DNA from: Bacteroidales bacterium
GTDB taxonomy: Bacteria; Bacteroidota; Bacteroidia; Bacteroidales; UBA4181
DNA length: 6,524 nucleotides
Assembly (NCBI GenBank): GCA_031264715.1
Contig: JAISDP010000031.1
Coordinates: 1-6,524 of the forward strand
Reading direction: 5' to 3'
Under the pieces are notes generated by a model. That model made no database searches. It saw only the letters and a list, made by a program, of their open reading frames with translations, and was not told where the DNA came from. The translations under genes were made by a program, and so were the position numbers. Positions 6,330 through 6,524 of this stretch are shown one piece after another. Every line of letters starts with the position of its first letter. Position 1 is the first letter of the stretch.

Positions 6330-6524
6330 ATGCAATTAAAACGAGTTGTAGTAACCGGTCTAGGAGCACTTACCCCGATTGGCAATAATGTTTCGGAATA
6401 CTGGAATGGCCTTGTTAATGGAGTAAGCGGTTCCGACTGGATTACACGTTTTGATGCGTCTAAATTTAAAACACGTTTTGCTTGTGAAGTAAAAAATTTC
6501 GATTCATCGGTCTTTTTCCCCGAT
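6330..6524 (+). CDS. fabF: Beta-ketoacyl-ACP synthase II, 5' end only
   Basis: This elongating condensing enzyme joins malonyl-ACP to an acyl-enzyme in fatty-acid synthesis, using acyl groups carried by the AcpP encoded just upstream. Only the first 65 codons are in the window and the frame is open to the last base; family members are about 415-420 residues. The N-terminus MQLKRVVVTGLGALTPIGNN is diagnostic of KAS II, and the ITRFDASKFKTRFACEVKNF stretch (38-57) is also conserved. The catalytic Cys-His-His triad lies beyond the window, so activity cannot be judged. The gap to acpP is 21 nt with no terminator, so cotranscription is expected. Confidence 0.97.
   Translation, partial: MQLKRVVVTGLGALTPIGNNVSEYWNGLVNGVSGSDWITRFDASKFKTRFACEVKNFDSSVFFPD

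Overview
The window looks like a chromosomal segment from a member of the Bacteroidota, most likely order Bacteroidales. Three things point there. The promoters match the Bacteroidota sigma-ABfr pattern (TTTG, about 20 nt, TAnnTTTG). The gene starts lack Shine-Dalgarno sequences and have A/T-rich leaders instead. The acpP-fabF pair and the ACP sequence are close to what is known from Bacteroides and relatives. This assignment is inferred from sequence features only; no database search was possible.

Layout, left to right. Positions 1-160 hold no gene but are dense in repeats: two copies of a 29-bp unit at 41-bp period, each with a perfect 15-bp palindrome, followed by three or four degenerate CAATATGYCGTCC units with small hairpins. 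A strong promoter at 169-201 drives a short orphan reading frame (230-601) encoding a putative single-pass membrane protein that I do not recognise. A terminator-like hairpin lies inside the 3' part of that frame. A perfect 13-bp inverted repeat (603-647) separates it from a TonB-dependent outer-membrane receptor of the siderophore/vitamin type (691-2985), which ends at a clear intrinsic terminator (3011-3047).

A second promoter (3100-3133) starts a probable two-gene operon. It contains a large polytopic DUF2339 membrane protein (3175-5643) and, only 4 nt later, a 58-residue protein with ten cysteines (5648-5824). An AT-rich intergenic stretch with a hairpin and a third promoter (5986-6017) leads to acpP (6069-6308) and the 5' end of fabF (6330 to window end), the core of type II fatty-acid synthesis.

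The three blocks (receptor, DUF2339 operon, fatty-acid operon) show no obvious functional link; all genes face the same way. I see no CRISPR array, tRNA, rRNA, transposase or defence system. The least explained parts are the repeat-rich first 650 bp with its orphan gene, and the cysteine-rich protein coupled to DUF2339.
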